DNA from: Phlebopus portentosus
Taxonomy: Eukaryota > Basidiomycota > Agaricomycetes > Boletales > Boletinellaceae
Length of the DNA: 64,000 nucleotides
Reading direction: 5' to 3'
Assembly (NCBI GenBank): GCA_037892935.1
Contig: JAYXKI010000014.1
Location: 806,001-870,000, forward strand
The position numbers were made by a program, and so were the translations under genes. Below, one piece after another: positions 10,753 through 21,308 of this stretch. The notes beneath the pieces are model-generated. The model did no database searches. It was not told where the DNA came from and saw only the letters and a list, made by a program, of their open reading frames with translations. Within the stretch, counting starts at the first letter, position 1; every line of letters begins with the position of its first letter.

Positions 10753-12901
10753 ATGGGTAGTGATGATAGCCATATCCGCGTTCCGTCACGCATTGCCAAT
10801 TGGTTTCTAGAGGAGTGCCTCGGGTCAGGATACTCTGGTGCGTTCTCCACTGGACATGGAAGGGAAAGGAACTTAAAAGTCTTTTTGGCGTCAAGGATCA
10901 ATTTGGCGAGCAATGAACCCGTTCACTGGTCAAACAGCAGCAATCAAAGTGCAAGACGTCGGTCACGAATGCCCAACTAACAGGTATGGCAAGGATTCGT
11001 GGACCCATGTTCAATGTATAATTCTGTGTCAAGATACGAGCGCAACTTTTATCCATCACTTCAGGGTGGAACTGGTATGCCTACCTTATGGGCTGCAGGC
11101 GTCCAGGGTGACTACGATTACTTGGGTGAGCCCGCAGATGTTCGTGTCGTCCATCCCTGGGCTAATCCCAAGTACGCTCCAGTGATCGACCTTCTCGGAG
11201 CCTCCCTTGATAGTTTATACCGCAGGAACGGGAAGAATATGGATCTCCAAAGTACCATTTGTATCGCAATGCAAGTCGTAAGTTGCTTACTCACAAATGA
11301 TGGAATCCTTCGAACTGTGAAGTTCTATAGATACAACGCCTTGAATTCATGCATTCGAGGGGTATATTGCATCGCGACATCCAACTAGGGAACTGTGTTG
11401 TTGGACTCGGAACAGACAAAGGAATAATATACATGATCGATTTTGGTTTTTCAAAGCGATATATTGATCCTCGGACGGGTATGCATATTCCAGATAGTAG
11501 GGGAAAGCGCGATTTCATCGGAAATTATTGGTTCACCTCTGTGAATGTACACTGTCGGGGGAAAGGTAATGTTTTCTCATTTCCAGTAGTCCTTGATACT
11601 AACGTCCACTTCCTTAGTTCCGTCCAGAAGAGACGACATGGAAGCTCTCGCGCTGATGCTCATCCACGTATTAACAGAAGGCGGCCTTCCATGGACACGC
11701 AACGGTATCCCAAAGACCAACAAAGCGCACGATGTTATCATACGAAAGAAGCTCAGGACTACTCCTGAGGACCTTTGTCGTGGCCTACCTGGAGTGTTTG
11801 AAGAGTTCCTTCGCTATTGCCGCCGACTCAAGTTCTTTGAACAACCAGATTATCGTTTCTGGCGAGAACGATTTGCAGATCTCGCTAGGGAGAAAGGGTA
11901 TGCGATACACGGTGGATATGTCGATGACTACTTTGTGTGGCCACCACGACCAGAAGTAAGGCACCATAGTCACTGAAATGGAGGGGCCGCTTCTAACATT
12001 TCATTATTATTCCTTTCCTCAGACACCGCCTTATAGAAAACGCGGACAGTATGTCAGAGATGAGTCTGAGCAGGAAATAGGCATAGAAACGATTCTCGAG
12101 GAGATCGCCAAAATGCATCTGGAGAAGCAAGGACCTCGGTTCGGGGACGAACGTAGAAATGCGAGACTTAAGCCCACACTTCCGCCTGCAAGAACACCTC
12201 CCGAGGCTCCAAGACTGGATCCTGTCTCTTTGCCTTCCGAGGGATCAAACTTGCCCCGAACTGAGAATGGGAATGTTGAACAGGCAGCTCCATTGCAATC
12301 TGATTCTCAATGCTCAGAATCGAAAGGCAAAGCGAAGTACCCTCCGGGTGTCATTGTCATCAGTGACTCGTCCGACGAAGGAAGCATTAAGCCTTCACGG
12401 CAGATGGATCGTGCGACGAAGCAGGCAACAATGCGCCTCCTCGCTAAACGCGCTCGCTCTGCTACCGATAACGTCTCTCTCGCGGACCTACTGCGCAAGT
12501 TCCTTGAGACATATTCACTTACGGGAACGCGGAGCCGAGTAATTACCCGTGACGCGTTTGATTTCCTAGATACGCTTATCCAGCAACTGGAGAACCTTTC
12601 ATCTGTCGCGTGTAACTCTCGAAAGACTGACTCGCAACTTTCACGTGCGACGTCGAATCAGACACAATTCGAGAGTAAGCAGGAACGGCTTCGACAACGT
12701 CCGCCGATGCATACGCAGAAATCGGAAACGGTGAAGGCGCTTCGGCAGCGACTGCATAATGGCCCACAGGCAATGGGTAATCAGGAGTTGGCGAAAATAC
12801 TTTCTGATTTCTGTGTGGGCGTGCGCTCGACTACCGGGAAGACACTGACGAAGGATGGGGTTGCCGTCCTCGAAGGTATTGAATCGCGCCTAAGGCAATA
12901 A
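10753..12901 (+). CDS. Divergent casein kinase 1-like protein kinase with duplicated C-terminal module
   Basis: The predicted start is ATG at 10753 (MGSDDSHIRV). After splicing, the N-lobe reads EECLGSGYSGSIWRAMNP then TAAIKVQ (ATP lysine). The catalytic loop is GILHRDIQLGN, the metal loop is YMIDFGFSKRY, and the CK1-type segment is RGKRDFIGNYWFTS, then SRRDDMEAL and GGLPW. This order is that of the CK1 family, but the canonical HRDIKPxN is changed to HRDIQLGN, replacing the catalytic-loop Lys with Gln. Introns are inferred at about 10841-10893, 10983-11034, 11279-11331, 11566-11618 and 11957-12022. After the kinase domain (end about 11950) comes a 290-residue tail: a Pro/Ser-rich linker, then two related helical segments (12418-12594 and 12724-12895). 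The shift of Lys to Gln may lower or abolish activity, since that Lys usually contacts the gamma-phosphate. Substrate is unknown. Confidence 0.85.
12418..12895 (+). repeat. Internal duplication in the CK1-like tail (two about 57-residue copies)
   Basis: Two segments align along their length. The first, 12418-12594, contains SLADLLRKFLETYSLTG and ITRDAFDFLDTLIQQL. The second, 12724-12895, contains QELAKILSDFCVGVRSTTG and LTKDGVAVLEGIESRL. They share the pattern L-A-(D/K)-(L/I)-L-x2-F, then T-G, then (I/L)-T-(R/K)-D, then (F/V)-L-(D/E)-x-(L/I), about 43 residues with a predicted helix-loop-helix character. They are separated by a Gln/Ser-rich linker of about 40 residues. I do not know a named domain with this pattern. 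Confidence 0.6.
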
Positions 12902-13133
12902 ACGTCTTTCTACGTCGTTTGCCTTTACTAGGGATGGAAATATTACCCTTCTTGACCTTTCTACTATATACCTTCGCGTTAGTTTTATATTTCTTGTCGC
13001 GGTACTGTTTAAATTGTCACAATGCTATGACACACTTCTTGTTTCGTTAAATCCTCTCGAGTGAAATATACCGTGTATACGCTACAGTACACAAGAAAGC
13101 AAAGTCATAGACACAAGACATTGAGAACCAAGT
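12902..13133. terminator. Convergent 3' ends of the CK1-like kinase and ERG26
   Basis: Only 232 bp separate the two stop codons, so the two transcripts probably end within or across each other here. The sequence is T-rich after 12900. I see no other element. Confidence 0.4.
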
Positions 13134-14563
13134 CTATTGCTTCTTCTCCACGAACTCTGCCTTGTACCACTGCAAACGTGAACAACATCAGCGTCGCACC
13201 CGGAAAAGACAATAAGGAAGCTTACGTCGCACATCCTCCTGATACCCTCGACAACTCCGATCTCAGGTTCATATCCCAGGACAAGCCTTGCCTTCTCGAT
13301 ATTATGCCACCTCTGAGCGCAACTAAATGTAACGCGGAATCGCGTGAAGCCCGGCTCCTTTCCGACAAGCCAGCTCCAACCCTCTGCAAGGGTGGCAAGG
13401 ACACCGGCAAGCGATCTTGGCAACCTGAATACGCCTCGGTCTTGTGGGTCACCCATCAGATGCCATACTGTACGAGTGAAGTCCCAGAAGTAAATGGGCT
13501 CGCCGTTTGTGATGAAAAATACCTCTCCGTCTACGCGGAGTGCGTTACTCTCCGTACGCTCCATTGTCGAGGGAGCTAATTGATCGAATCGGGTGCGATG
13601 GACGGGGCGGGGTTCGTAAATTGGGCTAGATCGGTAAGCTACTTCGAGCTCTGCAGCATTTGGAGATGGCTGCACTACAGGCCCGGTAAGCCGTGCCTTT
13701 GACGTAGGAACACGACGAACACCGGTCGAGAGATCAATCGGCGGGAGAGGCTGATCTACTGCCTCCGCCAGATCCGGGCGCGGGTCTGTAAGTCTATCGG
13801 CAGCGAGTAGGTGTGCTTTCGCAACGTTGGTGACGTATGTCCAGTCGAATAAGTTTGTATTGTCTCCAAGTTGGAAGTGCGTTTGTTTGTTGTAGAGAAC
13901 TTGCATGAGACCCTGCATGACTTGTCGGTCTCCTGGCCTAAGAGTTGTCAGCTGGAATGCCCGATGATATACTGACTGGGGAAGTAGCATACCCAAAAAT
14001 ACCAGAGGGACGCAAGACTACTGTAAGCAGGCCATCCTTGCCGTTAGCTGCTAATATCAGCTCCTCTGCCTTGGCTTTTGATTCGTTGTAAGCATCGAGC
14101 GGGACATCTGGGTAGGGGTACCGCTCGTCAATATTAACGAGGTCCTTCCCGTTGAAGACGACGCCGGCACTGCTTGTGAACACAAGCTTTTCTATGCGAA
14201 GCGCGATTGCAGCAGCGATGACTGCCCTTGTTCCTTCTACGTTTACTCTCCAGTAAATTGCGGGATCCAGACCGTGAGGTGGAGAGGCAGTATGAATGAT
14301 GCACGTAGCACCGCTCTAAAGCAGATTTTTTCTTCAGCAAGTTCCGTTAACAGAAAAAGACTACAGTTACACACCTTTCTGAATGCATCTTCGACTTGAC
14401 TCTGTACCGATATGTCCGCGGAATAAAATGGGACGTCGTGGTACCGTTGGACAATATCGAGCACCGAGACAGTGTCACCACGGCTGAGCAAAGCCTCAAC
14501 AATATGTCGACCCAAGAAACCGCTGCCGCCAATTACAATATAATTATCTTTTTCGCTGGACAT
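13134..14563 (-). CDS. ERG26: Sterol-4-alpha-carboxylate 3-dehydrogenase (decarboxylating)
   Basis: ERG26 catalyses NAD(P)-dependent oxidation and decarboxylation of 4-carboxysterols during C-4 demethylation of ergosterol precursors, in the endoplasmic reticulum. The N-terminus has the Rossmann motif VIGGSGFLGRHIVEALLSRG. The short-chain/3beta-HSD active site appears as TSSAGVVF and YNESKAKAEELI (YxxxK). FDWTYVTNVAKAHLLAADRL follows, typical of the 3beta-HSD/Erg26 family. Introns interrupt after the first 63 residues (about 14316-14373), after RPSGIFG (about 13938-13993), and before the last exon, which encodes WYKAEFVEKKQ and the TAG at 13134-13136. Length, about 425 residues, is longer than yeast Erg26 (349) because of an insert around 13580-13790 that is Pro/Arg-rich. 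The gene is divergent from borealin. Confidence 0.92.
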
Positions 14564-14776
14564 TTTGGAGAAATATTTGGCGACGATGAGGATACGGTGG
14601 AGGGAAGAGACAAGCCTATGGTCTATTCACTCACTCAATGAGAAGTCGTGCCATCCCGTAAATGTCCTGATCGGCAATCACCGGGGAGGCACCTGACCGC
14701 GTATCCCAAACGAACGAACGCGCACTCAAAGCCAAGCATTCGGGTTGGGCCACACTCAGCGACAACGGCGAGGAAC
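14564..14776. promoter_or_regulatory. Shared divergent promoter of ERG26 and borealin
   Basis: The two start codons face away from each other across 213 bp, so one nucleosome-scale region must drive both genes. No clear TATA box is seen. Confidence 0.5.
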
Positions 14777-16090
14777 ATGGAAACACCGATCCGAAACAAA
14801 GAGAAAGACAGTCGACCTCGACTGAGCGCCGAAGAGAAAAGACAACTTCTTGCAAATTTGGACCTCGAAGGTGCGTTTCTTTCCGCTTGGTGGTTGTTTT
14901 GAACACACTCAGCAGCTTATCTTGCTCAGTGCATCATCGAGCGCGCCAATTTCAAGAAACACTATCTCAGGTGCTAGAAAACTTCAAAAATCACCATGAG
15001 GGTCAGGTATTGCGTGTGCCGAAGCTTGTGCGGGGTATAACCATGGGAGAATTCGCGGACAAATACAATGGTGACATCAATGCTTGTCTGCGGGGTCTGC
15101 AGCGAGAACGACAAGGAGGGGAGCCAATGTTGGACCCAGCCTCGAGGAAGAGAAAATGGAAGGATACAGGAGATCCTCTGGTATCCGGAAATTCCGAATC
15201 GCCACGAGCACCAAAGACAGGTTCGTCGCCTTTGAAGCTGCTATTTGAAAAGTCGCGTATGATGGTCGACATAGCCCATGTTGCTTCGCCCGTGAAAATG
15301 GATGCTGCCAAGCTGCTCAAGGCTCGCCTTAACAAGACTCCGAAAACAGTAAGTTCAGTACTGAACTCTTGAGGTTTATGTGCTAATCCTCTATCCAGGT
15401 TCGGACTACCCGTAATCCATATCCGCACCTCGGTCCAAACTCTCCATCAAAGTCATCATCATCAAGACCCATGAGTCGCTTCATGTCACCAACCAAGGCG
15501 TCTTCATCGCGGAACGTTTCTGCCTCTTCCACTTCTCGTGTTCCTTCCTCAAATTTCAACCCTGTATTACCCAAGGCACCCGCCTACCCTCGCCTCCCTC
15601 GGAAAGACGAGAGTGTCATGAGCGTCAACGGCAGTCCATTAGCATTCCCGTTGCCTCGAGAACGAGAACGAGACACAACACGAGACACAATCGGCGAGGA
15701 GGACGAAGTGACAGATCGACATCACCCATTCAAATTCAACCGACAACAAAGCATCGTCATCCGGAAAGCATCTGCATTTTCAACAGGCAGCAATGAAAAT
15801 CACATCCCGCGCTCACAATCACCCTCGCGAGCAGCACATTCCAGCTCGGGATCATCGACATCTATGTCGTCTGTACCTTCCACCACGGACGGCAGCGTAC
15901 TCGGGCCCGCGCATCCGAGTGCGTTCATGCGAGTCCCACTAAGAATGGACTCGTATTGGAATTTGACCCATTTTCTACTAGCCCTGCAGAGCTTGATGCA
16001 CTTGAGGGCATTACCAACAGTGCAAAGAAGCAGGCAAGGGAAGATATGACACGTCTAGTTCAGACCGCTCTGGAGCGGTGGAAAATCTAG
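14777..16090 (+). CDS. Borealin/Nbl1-like chromosomal passenger complex subunit (frame break near the end)
   Basis: Borealin joins INCENP and survivin to place Aurora B at centromeres. The Nbl1/Borealin N-terminal domain is clear: ARQFQETLSQVLENFKNH, VLRVPKLVRGITMGEFAD, KYNGDINACLRGLQRER (residues about 30-105). Start is ATG at 14777. Introns are at about 14873-14933 and 15350-15400. A long Ser/Pro/Arg-rich middle follows. The C-terminus that matches animal borealin (VPL ... then NGLVLEFDPF, then SPAELDALEGI and LVQTALERWKI, stop 16088-16090) lies in a different frame from the preceding AFMRVPLR. Two explanations exist: a 46-nt intron at 15898-15943, or a one-base deletion near 15941. The first removes the VPL strand that homologues keep, so a base loss or a sequencing error is a serious alternative. 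Without repair the upstream frame ends at 16047-16049. Confidence 0.85.
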
Positions 16091-16529
16091 GTTGGCGACC
16101 CACTGTTGCATTGGTATTTTTCCTTTCTTGTCTAGCAAGTCCGTCTGTCTTCATAGTCCTTTCCCTTATCGCACTCAAACTGCTCTGCTTACCCTGTCTC
16201 TTAAATATACTCTACGGCCGTGTGTAAAGTTATTATTCCCTCTTTTTTCCCTTCTTACTCCTCTTTTTTTCCTTCTCCGGGGACATACTGTATCGCAGAG
16301 AGCATCACACATCACAGGATAGATACACATTGTCGCATCAGAACGAACATAGTACTTGCTGGAACCATTAACGAAGAGACAAAGTTATTCAACAGAGTAA
16401 CTCGATGAATGCAGCCCGACAGATGGGGCTGTTTTTGTTGCGGATTTTTACCAAAGGAAGTGCCCTGGGCTTTCCCAAGCTGGATCGCAGTCCATTAGAA
16501 AGTATAATTAATAAGAACAAGTGCAAACG
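16091..16529. terminator. Convergent 3' region between borealin and POP1
   Basis: This 439-bp stretch separates two converging genes. It is pyrimidine-rich (CT/T runs at 16220-16285) and should hold both 3' untranslated regions. No gene is supported. Confidence 0.4.
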
Positions 16530-19500
16530 TTACCGATATAGCTGTTCTTTCATCTCCAGATATCTTTTCAACGAAACCGCACCGATAGCCTGTCCGCGTC
16601 CGATGGAGAGTGAATAATGACCGCTTGTCACGTAACCCACCAAAGCGTCTCTGGAATACTCCAGTTCACTCAGCTGCATAGAGGCCGTGAGTCAGAAATC
16701 AGATTCAAGCATATCTGGTGAACGCCAAGACCATACCTGAGTCTCAGTGAATTCGCTTTCCGCTTCTTCAACCAGTGATCTCCACTTCTTTGCCTCCTCG
16801 TCATGCATTTTGTAAATGATTGCATTGCCTTCGGGCGAGCCCGACTGAGGAATCGATAGCCGTACGATCACTAGAGCGCTTTGGAGAAGAGCGTCTGCAG
16901 GCAAGGACAAACGGGGAGAGAACGTTTGGCGCGCGACGCATTGAGTTTTGCAAGGAGGTCAGGAGCAGGATTCGGAGAATGAGAGAGGGCTTCGATTGAA
17001 GACAGAGTTTCGGATCCTGTGAAAAGCCACGGTCGGATATCGAAATCCTTGCCTGTTTCACCCGTGGTTATCTTCTGCGTTGAAATTTCACCCTCGACTG
17101 TTGACTGAGGAGGGTCTCTCTGCGTAGGGACCAGGTCCGCAGCTCCATCTATCCGAGGTTCGGAATATGTCTTCTGCAAACCCAGCAAGCCATACCAATC
17201 AGGAACCCACGGACTCTCCGTCCCGAGTTTCTCCCAGTTCGGTCGCTTTGCAGGAGGCTTCCGCTCCCACCGTTCCCTCTCCTTTCGTCCACGCTCCTCC
17301 GCACACGCAGTATAGGCTTCCGTACATGGATAGTCCACTGGAAACATCGTACACCCTGCCTCAAAGTGTTGCGTGGTGATTTCGTCCTGTCCACCGACTC
17401 GGGTACCAGTATGAGTTAGTGAGGAAAAGAAGGACATGCCCCATCCCTTTGGTATGATGAGTGTCCAGCCGTGCAAAGGACGAGTGTTATTTGATATGTT
17501 TTGGACAGACAGCGACGGCGACGATGACGATGACGATGACCCCGGTGGTTCAAGTGATCGCTGGATCAGAAGCAGCGGGACCCGATTGTCCTGACGAAGC
17601 GGGTTCAGCTCCGAGCCGGGAACAAGGTGCTTTACAGCGACGTTAGTTAGTCGATCCGGACCATATAGATCAAGAGCAATCCACCTTGGACTTCCGCGAG
17701 TCAATATCCTTCTTCTTGAAGCGCGGTGTACAGAGACGCGCTCTGACATCGCTGTCCCACAATTCGCTCTCTGCTAAGTTCGCGGTCGGCCAAAGACCTG
17801 CAGGGAGACTCAGATTATCCTTTGAATTCGCGTTCATCTGAATTTTGGTATTTTTAGGAGGGAAGCTACAACAATTTAGTATAATATATTTCGAGGGGGC
17901 AAGAAAAATGATACTTACTTGAGACGCGGGTCAAGTACTTTCATTCCCACAACCATGCCACGAGGTACAGATCCTACTGATTGAAGTTGTCCGAGAGCCT
18001 TCCAAAACTGAAGCAATATTAGGCGAATAAAAACGCAATGGTATTATTGCTACCTTCTTGAACTCTTCTCTTTCTTCATTCTTGACGGGAGAAAGTGCGC
18101 CGTGGATGACTTGACTGGATTTGGGACCCACGAGCTCGAAGATGTTGAATTGATCTCTCAGATCAGCAACCTCAACGTTTATCTCCTTCTTGCTCGCGCT
18201 CTGAGCTCCCTGCAGATAAGCCTGTACGCAGTAGGTGATCGCTGAGACCGCAGCATCGTAGATGATGGGGTGACACCGGACCCAAATTGTCCTAATCGAA
18301 GCCTTTTGCCTCTGGTTGTCTTTCTTTTTCGAAGATTCTGACTGCACTTGCGGAGATGAGGAAGTGCTCGTCTTCCAGAGGATCTCGATTGGTCCCACCA
18401 GATCGAATGGATAAGACCAAGGTTTATAAATATGCGTATAACATACGCGGGAGCCACTTGTAAATCTGATCAATAACAAGAACGTCAGTAAACTCAAACA
18501 AAGTTCACTCTTTTTCACACTACCTTACTGCGCCTGGACTAACGGTCTGAGGGTCCGAGCATCTCGCGAGTATCTCCTTGAGAACCCCCTCAGGACCACT
18601 AAGCTCAATGATTGCTTCGTAAGAGGCGTCGTGTAGAATACATCCATGTACAGAAGCACGATGAGATGGCCGGAAAGCCTTTTCTGTTGGTGTCTTCGCC
18701 TGAAACACAAGCCACTAAGGTATTTACTCCAAGGGAAGACGGGGAATTGCTTACGAGGCGATAGCCCCACATATTTTCCATGTGCATTCGTTTTGCATGC
18801 CAGATATGAGTCTCGAGCCATGACTTATCCTCTGCCATGAATGTATGTCAAACGCAATTCAAAGCAAGAATTTCGATGCGTACGTTGTCGCTTTAGAAAC
18901 CCTTCCGTACGAGTTAGCGCCTTCGCTTTTCCTCGCCTTGGTAGCCTATTCTTGGAAGAAGGTTTCGCCGAGGTATCCATCTCGAGAAAGTGAGCACGCT
19001 TGTTGAATGTTTCAATAGACTTCTTTTACCTCTGCGCGAGCCTTCTGTCGTAGTCTTGCTGGAACGTATCGCACATCGTGGCTTGCTGCCCGACGTCTTA
19101 AGTGCCGAGGTAATGACTGCCAGACTCGCTGAGTTCCAGCCGAACTACGAGCTCCATAATAACGCTTGCTTCGAAACCATCAGACAGAATCAACGCTCAC
19201 GCGACATTGTCCATGGCTTGTTTCATTGCATTGATCTCGTATCCACGAATCTGGAGGTCAATCTCATTCAAATCCGGCCAAGAACACGAACGGATTCCTT
19301 ACCTCTGCAAACTTCTCTACATCGATCGTGCTCGGCAAGCCTTCCATGCCTATTTATGAAGTTAGCTTTGCGTCAATTATCGATTTGCGAGAATACTTAC
19401 TACTAGAGGAGTTGGTGTTCTGTTGCCGGGGCTCTTGAAATTGGACAGATATTTTCCGAGCTTCTTCCAAGCGTGCTTTCTTTCTCTGAGTACTGGTGCT

Positions 19501-19557
19501 AGCTGCATTAACTCCTGAGTTTACATCTTTATCTTGGGCTTTCCGCTTTGAAGCCAT
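16530..19557 (-). CDS. POP1: Ribonuclease P/MRP protein subunit POP1
   Basis: POP1 is the largest protein of RNase P and RNase MRP, used in pre-tRNA and pre-rRNA processing in the nucleus. Start is ATG at 19557 (MASKRKAQDK). Diagnostic motifs across the exons are GLPSTIDVEKFAE (19290-19345), YEINAMKQAM (about 19220), WQSLPRHLRRRAASHDVR (about 19085), DKSWLETHIWHAKRMHME (about 18810), FRPSHRASVHGCILHDASYE (about 18640), the POPLD region RVSVHRASRRRILTRGSPRW with VDYPCTEAYTAC (17300-17740), and the C-terminal LVGYVTSGHYSLSIGRGQ with AIGAVSL. The stop is TAA at 16530-16532. About ten introns are inferred. A poly-Ser run near 17515-17545 comes from a GTCATC repeat. Order and content match the full Pop1 family, so the gene appears intact. 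Confidence 0.93.
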
Positions 19558-19639
19558 TTTATCGTGGTGGTAAGAAATCAAGAATCACCGAAATGGATTG
19601 AAGCGGAACGAGTCGCGGCGTGACTTGTCTCTTACCACT
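19558..19639. promoter_or_regulatory. 82-bp bidirectional promoter, POP1 and mitochondrial gene
   Basis: The start codons of POP1 (19557, minus) and the next gene (19640, plus) are only 82 bp apart. The 5' leaders must be very short or overlap. Confidence 0.5.
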
Positions 19640-20404
19640 ATGTCGATGCTCCGGTGCCAGTGCTCGTCGCTCACTCGCAGGCTGCCCGCAACAGCTGCTT
19701 CTCGCTCATTTCGGTCATCAGTTGTAATTAGAGCTGAAGCGACTCCGGCGCCAAACATTGGCATCGTCAAACAGCCGAAACAGCCGGTCGGTGGCTTCCG
19801 AGGAGGGTACGTGCACCCGTCGTGAATGTCGGTCACAAGACTAACAGTCAGTCCATTCAATATGGGGGTATCGCACCAGAATTGTCGGTTTCCTCCTCGG
19901 ATTTTCGCTAGCGTCATCTTTTGCTGCGTATCACCTACTGGAAGAGTACAAACTAGCTTCTGCCCAGTTACAGGCGAGTGTCATGGAACTACAGGCCAGC
20001 ACAGAAAAGGTATGTTTTCACATAACTTCGGAATACCATAAGCGAGATATGACATGGTATGGAACGTCAGGTTACGGCTCATATCAGGAGAATAGAGGCC
20101 GTTGAGAAAGATCTTAAGGCACTGTCAGATGTTTCTGCAACCAAAGATGACCTGTCGCGGGTGAGGGCGGAAGTGAAGAAAATCTACGACGGTCTCGAGA
20201 TAGGTGAACTCGCTGCCAGCATCGTATGTTCTCATGGAGAATATTTACCGACTCTTACTATAGAATTCCTCAACCTCCGACAGCATGTATGGGGTATCCG
20301 TGAGTTTAGCTAGCGTTCGTTTGGTCCTAGACACTGACGGTACAGATTTAGAGCAAGATTTACACTCTTTGTCCAAGAAAGAAAACACAACCCATGTTGT
20401 CTAG
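19640..20404 (+). CDS. Probable mitochondrial inner-membrane coiled-coil protein
   Basis: The likely start is ATG at 19640 (MSMLRCQCSSLTRRL), giving an Arg/Ser/Ala-rich N-terminus without acidic residues, typical of a mitochondrial targeting peptide. An upstream in-frame ATG at 19598 is less likely because it would lie within 41 bp of POP1. After GGFRGG the second exon encodes one membrane helix (IVGFLLGFSLASSFAAYHLL), then a helical coiled coil (LLEEYKLASAQLQASVMELQ, HIRRIEAVEKDLKALSDV). The last exons give LNLRQHVWGIHLEQDL and the TAG at 20402-20404. Four short introns are inferred. The glycine-zipper-like helix followed by a coiled coil recalls small fungal mitochondrial membrane proteins, but I cannot name the family. 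Confidence 0.75.
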
Positions 20405-21308
20405 ATGCAATTTCTTCCATTTCTTAATGCAATACCAAGATTTTATCGAAATCTAAACATTTCAGGAATCTTTTATCATGTATTTCCTTGGCACGGGAAT
20501 GTCTGCTCTCGTCTCATCACGTCCGACGGCTTCTGTAGCTGATGGCAACTAAAGCCTACGCCTGGACACGTCGGACTGAGAATGAGTTCGCGTATGAGGT
20601 CGTCTCCTGATATTCCGCCGACGTTGGCATATCGACATTGTTCTTTCCGCACATTTTGCTTCCTATGGCGGCCACTCTGATTAACAGGGTTAACTACAGT
20701 GTCAATTTTAGCATTCTATCTTAGATATTTCTCACCGAAGAATGCCTCCGAAGCTGATATTCATCAGATCACCATTCTATGCATGATGAACGCTGCAGCC
20801 AACCATCTTTCTGTTATGTCTTTCTGAATCTCAGCTTGCCCACGTTTGAGCCTTTTAATAACGTTCAGAATAGACTGAAATTTGCCGAAATTGAATTCTC
20901 CATCGCAACATAATGGACCCCAACCCCTTCCGAGACCGCGGATTGTAGCGAATAGGCAAGTGTATTCTGGCCGCGCCGACTTCTTTACGGCATTTCTAGA
21001 GCGACCGGAAGCCCAGCAACTGCAGTTTATTAAAGCCGAGCGTAACTAGGTTTCCGGCGTTGAAATTTCCTTCTAGTATAAAAGCGGCTTCCCCAGGTAG
21101 GCAGTATCCCAATTCTTTTTCTTCGTTTTTTCTTCACAGGACTGGTTCTTGTGTTTCTTTCTGACTGTACTTGTGAGTACTCGTCCTTTGAGGTTCTCCC
21201 TACCATAGACTGATTTTCAAACCATCGACAGTCTGCATTCGCTCTCTTTTCATTCTCTTTCATTCGACCTTCTTTCGTTATTTCCCCGGGGTTTTCATTT
21301 TCGTAGTC
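20405..21308. other. Intergenic, about 0.9 kb, upstream of the secreted-protein gene
   Basis: No coding signal is seen. The last 240 bases look like a strong promoter and leader: a TATA box at 21077, then pyrimidine-rich stretches at 21110-21135 and 21235-21300, a layout common in highly expressed fungal genes. Confidence 0.5.
21077..21084 (+). promoter_or_regulatory. TATA box of the secreted-protein gene
   Basis: TATAAAAG stands 232 bp before the ATG and just before a CT-rich tract, a likely transcription start zone at about 21105-21140. Clear TATA boxes are not seen before most other genes in the window. Confidence 0.55.

Noticed and set aside
13061..13579. 172-residue plus-strand ORF
   Set aside because: It is antisense to the clearly assigned ERG26 exons.
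17515..17545. GACGATGAC microsatellite as a separate repeat
   Set aside because: It is explained as the coding tract for a poly-Ser run in POP1.
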